Shown here piece by piece: positions 41,991 through 51,037 of a stretch of DNA of 64,000 bases. The notes below the pieces were generated by a model, which saw only the letters and a program-made list of their open reading frames with translations, was not told where the DNA came from and made no database searches. The stretch is from Marivirga tractuosa DSM 4126 (GTDB lineage Bacteria > Bacteroidota > Bacteroidia > Cytophagales > Cyclobacteriaceae): positions 3,999,001-4,063,000 of the forward strand of contig NC_014759.1 in NCBI RefSeq assembly GCF_000183425.1, given 5' to 3'. Made by a program: the position numbers and the translations under genes. Every line of letters starts with the position of its first letter. The first letter of the stretch is position 1.

Positions 41991-44393
41991 ATGTTAAAAA
42001 ACTATCTTAAAATCGCCCTGCGAAATATCAAGCGTCACAGCTTGCGCTCTTTTATTCATGTAATAGGTCTATCCATAGGAATAGCTGCTTGCTTTGTTGT
42101 TTATAACTTGGTGAGTTATGAATATAGCTTTGATACCCATCAAAAGGATCGAGATCGAATTTACAGAATTACTTCTGTCACAAGTAATGGAGAGGAAGAG
42201 TGGCCTAATCCGGGTTCTCCCATTCCTTTGGTTGAAGCGGTTCGAAATGAAATGTCGGCTGCTCAAGAAGTTGCTCCCATCTTCAGTGCCTATCGATTTT
42301 TGGTTGAGTCAGCTGATGAGTCAGAGAATTTTGGTATCAGTACTAAGGTGGTATTTGCTGATGAGAAGTACTTTTCTCTATTTGAGTATGAATGGTTGGC
42401 AGGATCTGCAATAAATTCATTAGATCAACCAAATTCGGTTGTGCTCACCAAATCTTCGGCTAGAAGGTATTTTGGTGATGAAGCCCTAAATACAATTCTC
42501 GGTAAGGAATTAGTTTATACTGATACCTTGCGTGTGATGGTGACGGGAGTGGTGGAAGACGTACAAAAAAATACGGACCTCATTTTTACGGATTTCATTT
42601 CTTATGAGACGCTATTGAGTAATAGAGAAATCCGAGCCAAGAGGAATGTGGATGACTGGGGATCTGTTAGTTCAAATGCGCAACTTTTTGTCAAGTTGGC
42701 CCCTGGTCAGAAGGAAAAAGCTGACAATGAATTGATAGCAATCAAAAATAAATATGTGGAACCCGATGGTAATTGGACAACCCAATTTGAATTTGAGCCT
42801 TTTAGCAATTTACATTTTTCAGATACTTTTAGTGGAAATACAGCCGATAGGAAAACCTTGAATGGATTGATAATTATTGGTTTCTTTATTCTATTTATTG
42901 CATGTATCAATTTCATAAACCTGGAAACTGCTCAAGCTAGATTGAGATCGAAGGAAGTTGGGATTAGAAAAACAATGGGTAGTACTAGAAGGCAATTGAT
43001 TAGTCAATTTTTGATAGAGACCTATGTCATTATACTTTTAGCCATGGTCGGAGCTACCTTATTAAGTCAGTTGGTGACATCCTATTTTCAAGAGGTTCTT
43101 CCTGCAGGTTTTGAGTTTGATTATTGGAATTTCGATAACGCATTATTTTTGCTGGGGCTTTCATTAATAGTGTTGCTTTTATCTGGTTTTTATCCTTCCA
43201 TGATTCTTTCAGGCTATAGTCCAATAAAAGCAATAAAGGATAAAGGAATGACACATAGCAAGTCCAATTTTCAATATTTTTTGAGAAAGAATTTGATTGT
43301 ATTCCAGTTTGGATCTTCCATTGCATTTATCATTATCGTTTTGGCTATAAATTCTCAGATTGATTTCCTTTTGAATAAAAATATTGGTTTTAATAAAGAG
43401 GCAGTCTTACATATTTCCACACCTTTTCAAGGTACTTTAGACAAAACCAAATTACTTAAAAGTGAATTGGAATCAATTGCCGGTGTTGATAAGGTTAGTT
43501 TAAGTAATGATATGCTAATTTCTGGCTCAATGTGGACGAGCACAGTAACCCATGATCTTAATGGTGTGGAAGAAGAAGTAAGCATACAGGTTAAAACTGC
43601 CGACACCAGCTACCTTTCACTTTACGAAGTTCCCTTTTTAGCAGGAAGAAATTTCAGTTTTGATGAATCTGAGATTGTGATTAACGAGGCTGCTCTGGAA
43701 AAGCTCGGGATAGAAAGTGCTCATGCTGCCCTTGGGAAGCAAGTGGAATATGATAGTACATATCTTTCGGTTGTAGGAGTAATCCCAAATATTCACACCC
43801 AGTCTATGCATGCAGCTATAAGACCTATGATGATGGGCTATGATGAAAGAAATCTATTTACAGTAAACACTAAGCTGGCTCCAAACGTGGATTTAAGAGC
43901 CTGCGTAGATGCCATGCAGGATGCTTTCAAAAATATCTACCCAAATGAAACAAGAGAGTTTACGTTTTTGGATGAGACGGTTGCGAACTTTTATACAAGT
44001 GAAGTTCGATTAAGAAAAGTACTGATTTTCTCAACTGTGATTGCAATTCTGATTAGTTGTTTAGGGCTTTTTGGCTTGTCTTCTTTTACTATAGCACAAA
44101 GAACCAAAGAGATCAGCATTCGAAAAGTGTTGGGAGCTTCATTATCAAATATTTTAGTATTGATTACCAAAGAATACGCCTTACTGATATCGGTTGCCTT
44201 TGTATTGTCCATTTACCCAGCCTGGTATTTTTTGAATAATTGGTTAAGCAATTTTCAATACCGCATGGAATTATCTGCATTGACTTTTATAGTTGCAGGC
44301 GTTATAGCCCTTGTTTTAAGCTTATTAATAGTAGGGTTACACTCGCTTAAAGCAGCTAATAGTAATCCAGCTGAAGTATTGAAAGATGAGTGA
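41991..44393 (+). CDS. FtsX/MacB-type ABC permease 5
   Basis: 800 aa, 25 bases after permease 4 and the last of the uninterrupted series. First triplet from LNGLIIIGFFILFIACINFINLETAQA with KEVGIRKTMGSTRRQLISQF, second from VLIFSTVIAILISCLGLFGLSSFTI with KEISIRKVLGASLSNILVLI, tail NPAEVLKDE. A REP-like element and a 785-base non-coding gap follow, so transcription likely ends here. Confidence 0.9.
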   Translation: MLKNYLKIALRNIKRHSLRSFIHVIGLSIGIAACFVVYNLVSYEYSFDTHQKDRDRIYRITSVTSNGEEEWPNPGSPIPLVEAVRNEMSAAQEVAPIFSAYRFLVESADESENFGISTKVVFADEKYFSLFEYEWLAGSAINSLDQPNSVVLTKSSARRYFGDEALNTILGKELVYTDTLRVMVTGVVEDVQKNTDLIFTDFISYETLLSNREIRAKRNVDDWGSVSSNAQLFVKLAPGQKEKADNELIAIKNKYVEPDGNWTTQFEFEPFSNLHFSDTFSGNTADRKTLNGLIIIGFFILFIACINFINLETAQARLRSKEVGIRKTMGSTRRQLISQFLIETYVIILLAMVGATLLSQLVTSYFQEVLPAGFEFDYWNFDNALFLLGLSLIVLLLSGFYPSMILSGYSPIKAIKDKGMTHSKSNFQYFLRKNLIVFQFGSSIAFIIIVLAINSQIDFLLNKNIGFNKEAVLHISTPFQGTLDKTKLLKSELESIAGVDKVSLSNDMLISGSMWTSTVTHDLNGVEEEVSIQVKTADTSYLSLYEVPFLAGRNFSFDESEIVINEAALEKLGIESAHAALGKQVEYDSTYLSVVGVIPNIHTQSMHAAIRPMMMGYDERNLFTVNTKLAPNVDLRACVDAMQDAFKNIYPNETREFTFLDETVANFYTSEVRLRKVLIFSTVIAILISCLGLFGLSSFTIAQRTKEISIRKVLGASLSNILVLITKEYALLISVAFVLSIYPAWYFLNNWLSNFQYRMELSALTFIVAGVIALVLSLLIVGLHSLKAANSNPAEVLKDE

Positions 44394-44459
44394 TTTGGTT
44401 TAGCTACTTTTCCATAGTTTAGCTTTGGAAATTTGTTAAAGGCATAGAAAGCTAAAATT

Positions 44460-44562
44460 CGCCAGAGGCGTAAGTAATCATCACTAGCCAGAGGCTAGCG
44501 GAAGAGGATCATTTTCCCTATCGCCATCCTCTGGATGGTGATGATTACTGGCGCCTCTGGCG
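44460..44562. repeat. REP-like nested inverted repeat R2
   Basis: The outer arms CGCCAGAGGCG (44460-44470) and CGCCTCTGGCG (44552-44562) are identical to R1. The inner stem differs: AGTAATCATCAC pairs with GTGATGATTACT, and CCAGAGG with CCTCTGG. The loop has GCGGAAGAGGATC and TTTTCCCTATCG. It lies 67 bases after permease 5 and may act as a terminator or mRNA stabiliser. Confidence 0.8.
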
Positions 44563-44743
44563 CTAAATAGTAAGATGAGATATAATGTCCTTTCGTTTAA
44601 ATTTTCTCTAAGGTTTAGTACCTCAGTCTTTGAAATTCAAAAAGTTAACACATATTTCTCTTTGCGAGATCTTTTTTGAGCGTCAAGGAATCCAAGGAAG
44701 TTTATAAATTACCTTCATAGAAGGTAATTCAAAGCTTAAATCC

Positions 44744-44927
44744 ACACCCCCCTTCGCCCCCCCTCAAGGGGGGAGTCTCACGGAAATTACTTTCGATATT
44801 TTAATTTGAAAAGGTTGTTTTCTAAAGTAGACTTTTAATTAAAAAGAAATAAATAGTGATGAGTTTTTATTTTTTCTGCTGAATTAAATCTGTGAGACTG
44901 TCCCCTTGAGGGGACTATAGGGGTGTT
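44744..44927. repeat. MITE-like repeat, copy M3
   Basis: Left end ACACCCCCCTTCGCCCCC with CCCTCAAGGGG and GGAGTCTCACGGA. Right end TCTGTGAGACTGTCCCCTTG and GGGGACTATAGGGGTGTT, the inverted counterpart. 184 bases, AT-rich centre without coding potential. It lies upstream of the permease 6 promoter. Confidence 0.7.
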
Positions 44928-45032
44928 GCTTGAGAGATGTAAAGGTGTTAGCTGTAACTGAGGAAATCTAGTTATATAGTAGCAAAAAGAAAGTGAGAAA
45001 GAAAGATAGTGTCGAAAACGAATTCAATCAAC

Positions 45033-45048
45033 CGACCGCTTACGGACA
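45033..45048. promoter_or_regulatory. Palindromic activator site b
   Basis: CGACCGCTTACGGACA is a weaker version of the CGTCCG-N4-CGGACG palindrome. Its centre is about 83 bases upstream of the GG of the promoter at 45122. Downstream, GAACATAGCAAT repeats a second motif found after site a (GAACGCATAGCAAT). Confidence 0.55.
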
Positions 45049-45121
45049 AACCCACAACATTTACGAACATAGCAATTCCAAAAACCTTCCTAATAGCAAT
45101 ATGAGGCTATATTTCATACTA

Positions 45122-45137
45122 TGGCACCGCAATTGAA
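45122..45137 (+). promoter_or_regulatory. Sigma-54 promoter for permease 6
   Basis: TGGCACCGCAATTGAA matches the -24 block TGGCAC and -12 TTG at the exact required spacing (11 bases between the reference G residues). It is 41 bases before the start codon at 45179 and downstream of palindrome b. Confidence 0.75.
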
Positions 45138-45178
45138 TAAGTAGTGCAAGACTATTTTTCAATTTAAACAAACAGAGC

Positions 45179-47554
45179 ATGTTTAAACATAACCTCCTTA
45201 TAATCTACCGCAATTTCAAGCGATTTAAAAGTACTTTCTTTATCAATCTTTTGGGGCTTTCCACCGGCATGGCTTGTGCACTTCTTATTTTCCTGTGGGT
45301 CAATGATGAGCTTTCGATCGATAAATTCCATGAAAATGATGAGCAGCTTTATCAGGTTTATTTACATCATGATGAGAAGGGAGAAATCCGTTCTGCACCG
45401 CCAGTTCCGGCACTTTTGGCGGATGTATTGGAAGTAGAAAGGCCGGAGGTGCTCAGAGCAGTGGAGGATACAGATACCAATGAATTTGGCGACAGTTTTT
45501 CTTTGGCTATTGGGGAGGATAAAATGAAAGCAAGAGGAAAGTTTTCTGGTCAGGAATATTTTCAGTTGTTCTCTTTTCCATTTTTAAAAGGTAATGCCGA
45601 AACAGCATTGGCTGATAAAAGTGGTATAGTTTTAACCGAATCTTTAGCGCAAAAACTTTTTGGAACTACTGATGTGATAGGCAAAAGCTTGGAATGGCAG
45701 ATCTTGAAATTTAAGGGACAAGCTCAGGTTTCGGCTGTTATTCATGATTTGCCCAGTAATAGTACTGAGTCTTTCGAGTTTATACTTCCTTTTTCGGTTT
45801 TTATAGATGATTTAATGGGCAAAGAGCGTAATCATTGGGGCAATTATATAGCACTTACTTATGTGCAATTGGCAGAAGGAACAGATGTGCCCCAACTGAA
45901 TGAAGAAATAGCTCCACTGATAAAAAATAAAGTAGAATGGAGTAATGTTGAACCTTTTGTAAAGCAGTATTCTAGCAGGTATTTGCATGGTAAATTTGAA
46001 AATGGAAAGGAGGCAGGAGGGCGGATAACATATGTGCGCCTGTTCGGTATAATAGCATTATTTGTTTTATCGATTGCTTGTATCAATTTCATGAATTTAA
46101 GCACGGCCCGAGCAGCTGGAAGATTAAAGGAAATTGGTGTAAAAAAGACTTTAGGAGCTAATCGTAAGCAATTAATTATTCAACATCTGGGAGAATCTGT
46201 AGCAATGACAATTATTTCCTTAATTGTGGCTTATTTACTTGTGTTATTGCTTTTACCTCAATTTAATGCCATCACGGATAAAAGCTTGAGCTTGCAATTA
46301 TCTCCTAATTTATTGATAGCTACTGCAGGAATTACGCTTTTCACAGGACTGCTAGCTGGGAGCTATCCTGCCCTCTATCTTTCTGGTTTTAAACTTGTTA
46401 GCATTTTAAAAGGAAAATTAACCACTTCAACGGGAGAATTGTGGACCAGAAAAGGCTTGGTCGTATTTCAATTTGTTATTTCCATTGTGCTTTTAGTGTC
46501 CGTTTGGGTAGTTTACAAACAAATTGAATATGTTCAGAATAAAAATCTGGGTTATGAAAGACAGCAAGTAGTCAAAATCCCAATTGAAGGGGAAGTAGCC
46601 AATCGTTTAGAGCTTTTTATTGATCGCTTAAAAGCCGTTCCTGGAGTGGTGAATGCTTCGGCAACTACGCACTCTATAGTGAAAAGTGGTGCATCTACAA
46701 CTGGTGTTACTTGGCAGGGAAAAGATCCCGATAGTAATATTTTATTTGAGCAAGCCAGGGCATATTACGGCTTGATTGAAACTTTAGGAATTGAAATGAA
46801 AGAGGGAAGAAGCTTTTCTAATGAATATGGAGCAGAGGAAGATAAAATTATTTTTAATGAAGCGGCCATTAAGGTAATGGGTTTAGAAGATCCAATCGGA
46901 AAAACGGTGACCATGTGGGGCAAAGAAAAGCAGATTATTGGTGTAGTGAAAGATTTTCATTTTTCTTCCTTACACGAGGAAGTTTCACCTATGCTTTTTC
47001 ATTTCGATATCAGTTTTATGCTGAGCATTTTTGCTAAAATTCAAGCCAATAGTACAGAGGAAACGCTTGCAGGAATTCAGGCACTTTATAAAGACTTTAA
47101 TCCGGGCTTCACTTTAAATTACGAGTTTTTAGATGTTAATTATCAGGCTCAATATCAGGCAGAGCAAAAAGTGTCTTTGCTTTCTCGCTACTTTGCCGGA
47201 ATAGCCATCATTATCTCTTGTTTAGGCTTGTTCGGGTTGGCAGCTTTTACGGCTGAGCGAAGGCAAAAGGAGATAGGTATTAGAAAAATACTAGGCGCTG
47301 GAGGTTTGCAGATTATGAAATTACTCTCTGCTGATTTCACTAAAATGGTATTTATAGCTATTATTATTGCCTTGCCTATAAGCTTTTGGGCTACTCAAAA
47401 CTGGCTTCAAGGTTTTGCTTACAGTATTGAACCCGAATGGTGGTATTTTGCAGGTGCCGGACTCATTGCAATAGTGATTGCTTGGATTACCATTAGCTTC
47501 CAAACCATTAAGGCCATGCGCTTAAATCCCGCAGAAACTTTAAAGGATGAATGA
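45179..47554 (+). CDS. FtsX/MacB-type ABC permease 6
   Basis: 791 aa. It has its own sigma-54 promoter and is separated from permease 5 by 785 bases. First triplet from VRLFGIIALFVLSIACINFMNLSTARA with KEIGVKKTLGANRKQLIIQH, second from FAGIAIIISCLGLFGLAAFTA with KEIGIRKILGAGGLQIMKLL, tail NPAETLKDE. The start FKHNLLIIYRNFKRFKSTFF differs from the YKIAxRN start of the others. It may pair with the second ATPase at 48003, the next gene. Confidence 0.9.
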   Translation: MFKHNLLIIYRNFKRFKSTFFINLLGLSTGMACALLIFLWVNDELSIDKFHENDEQLYQVYLHHDEKGEIRSAPPVPALLADVLEVERPEVLRAVEDTDTNEFGDSFSLAIGEDKMKARGKFSGQEYFQLFSFPFLKGNAETALADKSGIVLTESLAQKLFGTTDVIGKSLEWQILKFKGQAQVSAVIHDLPSNSTESFEFILPFSVFIDDLMGKERNHWGNYIALTYVQLAEGTDVPQLNEEIAPLIKNKVEWSNVEPFVKQYSSRYLHGKFENGKEAGGRITYVRLFGIIALFVLSIACINFMNLSTARAAGRLKEIGVKKTLGANRKQLIIQHLGESVAMTIISLIVAYLLVLLLLPQFNAITDKSLSLQLSPNLLIATAGITLFTGLLAGSYPALYLSGFKLVSILKGKLTTSTGELWTRKGLVVFQFVISIVLLVSVWVVYKQIEYVQNKNLGYERQQVVKIPIEGEVANRLELFIDRLKAVPGVVNASATTHSIVKSGASTTGVTWQGKDPDSNILFEQARAYYGLIETLGIEMKEGRSFSNEYGAEEDKIIFNEAAIKVMGLEDPIGKTVTMWGKEKQIIGVVKDFHFSSLHEEVSPMLFHFDISFMLSIFAKIQANSTEETLAGIQALYKDFNPGFTLNYEFLDVNYQAQYQAEQKVSLLSRYFAGIAIIISCLGLFGLAAFTAERRQKEIGIRKILGAGGLQIMKLLSADFTKMVFIAIIIALPISFWATQNWLQGFAYSIEPEWWYFAGAGLIAIVIAWITISFQTIKAMRLNPAETLKDE

Positions 47555-47586
47555 TTTTAAACGAAGATAATTCACAGCTTAAATCT

Positions 47587-47764
47587 ACACCCCCCTTCGC
47601 CCCCCTCAAGGGGGGAGTCGCACGGAACACTCGATTCTATATTTGGGTATACCTTATTCCAATCTTTTGCTTAGTAATTTTTTTAAAAAAAAGTTATAAA
47701 ACATATTATTTCCTTCAAAAATAAATCTGTGAGAACTATCCCCTTGAGGGGATTATAGGGGTGT
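47587..47764. repeat. MITE-like repeat, copy M4
   Basis: Left end ACACCCCCCTTCGCCCCCC with TCAAGGGGGGAGTCGCACGG. Right end TCTGTGAGAACTATCCCC and GAGGGGATTATAGGGGTGT. The ends of copy M3 are almost identical. Both are preceded by AGCTTAAATC, and both sit just upstream of a palindrome and sigma-54 promoter. Confidence 0.7.
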
Positions 47765-47875
47765 CGGCTGGAAAAATGAAATCTTATCATATAGTAGAAA
47801 AAAGAAAGGAGAAGAAAATTGGAAAAGGAAAGTCTAAAAATTAAATAGGACTTTAATTGACAATCAACAAAACAC

Positions 47876-47891
47876 CGTCCGATTTCGGACG
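47876..47891. promoter_or_regulatory. Palindromic activator site c
   Basis: CGTCCGATTTCGGACG has perfect 6-bp half-sites. Its centre is about 82 bases upstream of the GG at 47965-47966. It is a close match to the sites at 20840 and 29147. Confidence 0.7.
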
Positions 47892-47963
47892 TATTCTCCC
47901 GCTTTTGAACAACGGCTTAAAGAAAAGACGCCTTAATGAGCCTTTGAAGCCATATTTTTGAAG

Positions 47964-47979
47964 TGGCATACAAATTGAA
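47964..47979 (+). promoter_or_regulatory. Sigma-54 promoter for the second ATPase-tolC unit
   Basis: TGGCATACAAATTGAA carries the -24 TGGCA and -12 TTG at exact spacing, 23 bases upstream of the start codon at 48003. It follows palindrome c. Confidence 0.72.
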
Positions 47980-48002
47980 AAACCACATTAAAAAACTAGA
48001 AC

Positions 48003-48698
48003 ATGATCACATTAACAGATTTAGACAAATACATTAGCAATAAATTTCAAAGACAGTTTATCCTGAAAGGATTAAACCTGCAGATTGAAGAAGGAGAATT
48101 CGTGACCATTATGGGGCCTAGTGGTGCAGGGAAGTCTTCTTTACTTAATATCATCGGCTTATTGGATGATCATTCCGCAGGAAGTTACCAACTATTGGAG
48201 GAGAAAATCGACTCGCTTAGTGAGAAAAGAAAATCCGCATTGCACAAACTGCATTTTGGATTCGTTTTTCAAGCCTATCACCTGATTGATGAACTGACGG
48301 TTTATGAAAATATAGAAACACCACTGCTTTACAGAGGAGTGAAATCTTCAGAACGAAAAAGCCTGGTGGCGGAAATGCTGGATAAATTTGGCATAGTAGC
48401 TAAAAAGGATTTGTTCCCAGCCCAGCTTTCCGGTGGACAGCAGCAAGTAGTGGGAGTAGCCAGAGCTATTATTGGTAAACCGTCTATTTTGTTGGCAGAT
48501 GAACCTACAGGAAATCTTCATTCAACCCAATCCAAAGAAATCATGGAGCTTTTTCAGGAGCTCAACCGACAAGGAACCACTATTATTCAAGTGACCCATT
48601 CAGAAGAAAATGCACAATATGGTTCGAGAATAATTGAATTAGAAGATGGAGCCATTCTTAAAGATATTTCGCTTAAAAATGAATTACATGTTTCGTAA
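48003..48698 (+). CDS. ABC transporter ATPase, LolD/MacB type (second copy, altered D-loop)
   Basis: 231 aa. Walker [10 protein letters not shown], signature [11 protein letters not shown], Walker [15 protein letters not shown] and switch His in IIQVTHSE. Compared with the copy at 31050, the D-loop Asp is His (GNLH for GNLD) and the signature is followed by VVGV instead of RVAI. ATP binding looks possible, but the D-loop change may slow or alter dimer hydrolysis. The 3' end overlaps the TolC-family gene. It has its own palindrome and sigma-54 promoter. Confidence 0.9.
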   Translation: MITLTDLDKYISNKFQRQFILKGLNLQIEEGEFVTIMGPSGAGKSSLLNIIGLLDDHSAGSYQLLEEKIDSLSEKRKSALHKLHFGFVFQAYHLIDELTVYENIETPLLYRGVKSSERKSLVAEMLDKFGIVAKKDLFPAQLSGGQQQVVGVARAIIGKPSILLADEPTGNLHSTQSKEIMELFQELNRQGTTIIQVTHSEENAQYGSRIIELEDGAILKDISLKNELHVS

Positions 48699-50025
48699 AA
48701 ATATACTATTTGCCTTTCTGTTTTCCCTTTTATCTTATTCTGGTTTAACCCAAAATCAGCAAGAAAAAGTCATAAGCTTACAAGAGGCAATCGCCATAGG
48801 ATTAGATAGGAATGTTGGCCTAAGACAAGCTGAGAATCAATTGATGAGCTTATCGATGGATCAGACTCAAGCCAAAATGGCTTATTTGCCGAATGTTTCC
48901 CTAAATGTTAGGGCAACCAGACAAGTTGGGCAGCAATTTCAGTTGGTTGAAGATGGTTTTGAAATCAGCAATGTTCAAGCAGATAGATTATCGGGAGGAC
49001 TCAGTGCCAGTTTATCTATTTTTGAAGGCTTTAATAGGCAGAATCAAATGCGAATTTCTGATCTAGAGTATAAGGCTCAATCAGAAGGAATAGAAAGAGA
49101 AAAGCAGAATGTTATTTTCCTAGTTGCACAGCAGTATCTTCAAATTTTATTGGACCAGCAGTTGTTGGAAATTGCCAGGAAGAATGTTGAAAACCAAAAT
49201 AAACAGTTAGATCGAATTGAAGGATTTACCAAGACTGGACTCAGACCACAAGCTGATTTCTTTACCCAAAATGCTAGTGTTAAACAACTGGAAATGGAGT
49301 ACATTGAAGCTGAAAACACCCTTTTACTTGATAAAGCCCAACTTACACAGATTTTGCAGCTAGATCCATTAGAAGAATATGTGATTTCTTCAGACGGACT
49401 AATGGATACTCCTCAAGATGAAAAGTTGGAGTTAGCAGAATTATTTAATTTGGCTATAGAAAATAGAGCAGATTTAAAACAACTAAAATTCAGAACTCAA
49501 TCAGCAAATCAAAATATAGAAAGTATGAAGTCTGGATATTTACCTAATCTGAGAGCATTTTATGAATATGGCACACAATATAGCTCACTTAATACTTTAA
49601 ATTATAGAGATCAACTGCTAGATTTGTATCCCACCAATATTGTAGGCTTGAATTTAAACATTCCGATCTTTAATAATTACATCAACAAAGCAAATGTAGA
49701 AAGAGCAAAGGTTAATTTGCATAACACCCAACTTGATTTCGAAAATACAGAGAGAATCATTTTTCAAGATGTGCAAAATGCCTATTTGAATTATAATGCT
49801 GCTATAAAGCGATTTGAGGTAAGCAATGCTGCCTTTGAGGCAGCTGAGGAAGCCTTCAAAGTACAAGAAGAACGCTATAATGAAGGCATTGCTAATCTGG
49901 CAGATTTATCTTTAGCTAATCAGGAATATGTAACGGCTTCAGCAAATAAGGAACAAGCTCGTTTTACGCTGATATTTCAAGAAATGATTTTGGAATATCA
50001 GGTTGGGACTTTGGAAATAGAGTAA
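48688..50025 (+). CDS. TolC-family outer-membrane efflux protein
   Basis: 445 aa from the ATG at 48688, chosen because it gives a clean signal peptide ([22 protein letters not shown]); the ATG at 48679 is also possible. Two repeated halves of long helices are visible (LQEAIAIGLDRNVGLRQAENQL, and ELFNLAIENRADLKQLKFRTQ in the second), as in OEP/TolC proteins. It forms the trimeric outer-membrane channel for tripartite export with the HlyD-type adaptor. It overlaps the ATPase gene by 11 bases, so the two are translationally coupled. Confidence 0.9.
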   Translation: MFRKNILFAFLFSLLSYSGLTQNQQEKVISLQEAIAIGLDRNVGLRQAENQLMSLSMDQTQAKMAYLPNVSLNVRATRQVGQQFQLVEDGFEISNVQADRLSGGLSASLSIFEGFNRQNQMRISDLEYKAQSEGIEREKQNVIFLVAQQYLQILLDQQLLEIARKNVENQNKQLDRIEGFTKTGLRPQADFFTQNASVKQLEMEYIEAENTLLLDKAQLTQILQLDPLEEYVISSDGLMDTPQDEKLELAELFNLAIENRADLKQLKFRTQSANQNIESMKSGYLPNLRAFYEYGTQYSSLNTLNYRDQLLDLYPTNIVGLNLNIPIFNNYINKANVERAKVNLHNTQLDFENTERIIFQDVQNAYLNYNAAIKRFEVSNAAFEAAEEAFKVQEERYNEGIANLADLSLANQEYVTASANKEQARFTLIFQEMILEYQVGTLEIE

Positions 50026-50072
50026 AGGACGGTAGAACTGTATTTTATAGTGATTTTTAGTTAGGAAGATCT

Positions 50073-51020
50073 TTAATTCTTCTGACTAATTTCTTCATAT
50101 AAATGATTTATTTCAGACAAATCCGGCTCTTGTTTCATCCATTGTACTCGCGCATCCTGAGTTTCCACATATCGGTACAACCAACTGATTCCCCATTTTT
50201 TGTAATAGGTATCTTTTTGCGAATAAATAGGGTCTGTTAAGGATTCTTCAAAACTGACAATTTCATAATCTTCCTTTTTTAACCGGACGATTATTTCACC
50301 TATATAGTCAGTATTGATAGCATTGTCATGGCAAAGGTAAATATGCTTTATTGAGCGTTTGTAAATACTATTTGCCATGGATTCATAAAAGGACAACAGC
50401 TCTATGGTCTTTTTTACATATTGTTCACCTATTGCTGCAGCTTTGTCGATTTCCCCTGTATTTAGATAATGTAGATAAACATAATTATACATCCAGTCAG
50501 AACTTTCAACAGTAAAGGGGGCAATTACATAATCCTTCGATTTTAAAAAATCTCTAATTTGTTTATGTTGAGTGGAGTCTTCTCCCATATCATTGTATGG
50601 AAACCTAAAATATTTTAAGCCTTTCTTGTAATTGGCAGCGTATTCTTTGGTTAAGATTTCTCCTTTCTCAATTTCCTGAACGAATTTATCGAAACCAACT
50701 GCTGAATATCTAGCGTGACTATATGAATGGTTTCCAACTATTGAATTTCTGTTTTGAATCCACATTTCCAATAGCTCCTTATTTTCATTTTCAAACTCAT
50801 TATTGAAAAGCTTTGCCTCATTTATGAAAATGGTAAATGGGATGTCCATTGAATCCAAAACTTTCAAAAATGTTAGATTGAAATTCTCTTTTTTATATTT
50901 TCTGGTATTGGGTACATCATCTATAGTGATGGATATTGATTTCTTTTGTGAAAAAGCCGAGATACTCAAAAGGAGTATAAGACACAGAAGAAGTATGGAT
51001 TTATAAGGAAATTTATTCAT
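50073..51020 (-). CDS. Polysaccharide deacetylase-family protein, exported
   Basis: 315 aa. Signal peptide MNKFPYKSILLLCLILLLSISAFSQ. The NodB homology core shows SITIDDVPN (metal and catalytic Asp pair), then GNHSYSHARYS with the H-x3-H metal ligands, then FRFPYNDMG. Family 4 esterases remove N- or O-acetyl groups from peptidoglycan, chitin or other glycans. The large insert and C-terminus are typical of Bacteroidota members with unknown substrate. It is cotranscribed with the CPBP protease gene, 17 bases upstream. Confidence 0.83.
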   Translation of the reverse strand: MNKFPYKSILLLCLILLLSISAFSQKKSISITIDDVPNTRKYKKENFNLTFLKVLDSMDIPFTIFINEAKLFNNEFENENKELLEMWIQNRNSIVGNHSYSHARYSAVGFDKFVQEIEKGEILTKEYAANYKKGLKYFRFPYNDMGEDSTQHKQIRDFLKSKDYVIAPFTVESSDWMYNYVYLHYLNTGEIDKAAAIGEQYVKKTIELLSFYESMANSIYKRSIKHIYLCHDNAINTDYIGEIIVRLKKEDYEIVSFEESLTDPIYSQKDTYYKKWGISWLYRYVETQDARVQWMKQEPDLSEINHLYEEISQKN

Positions 51021-51037
51021 TTGTTTAATTCAAAATG

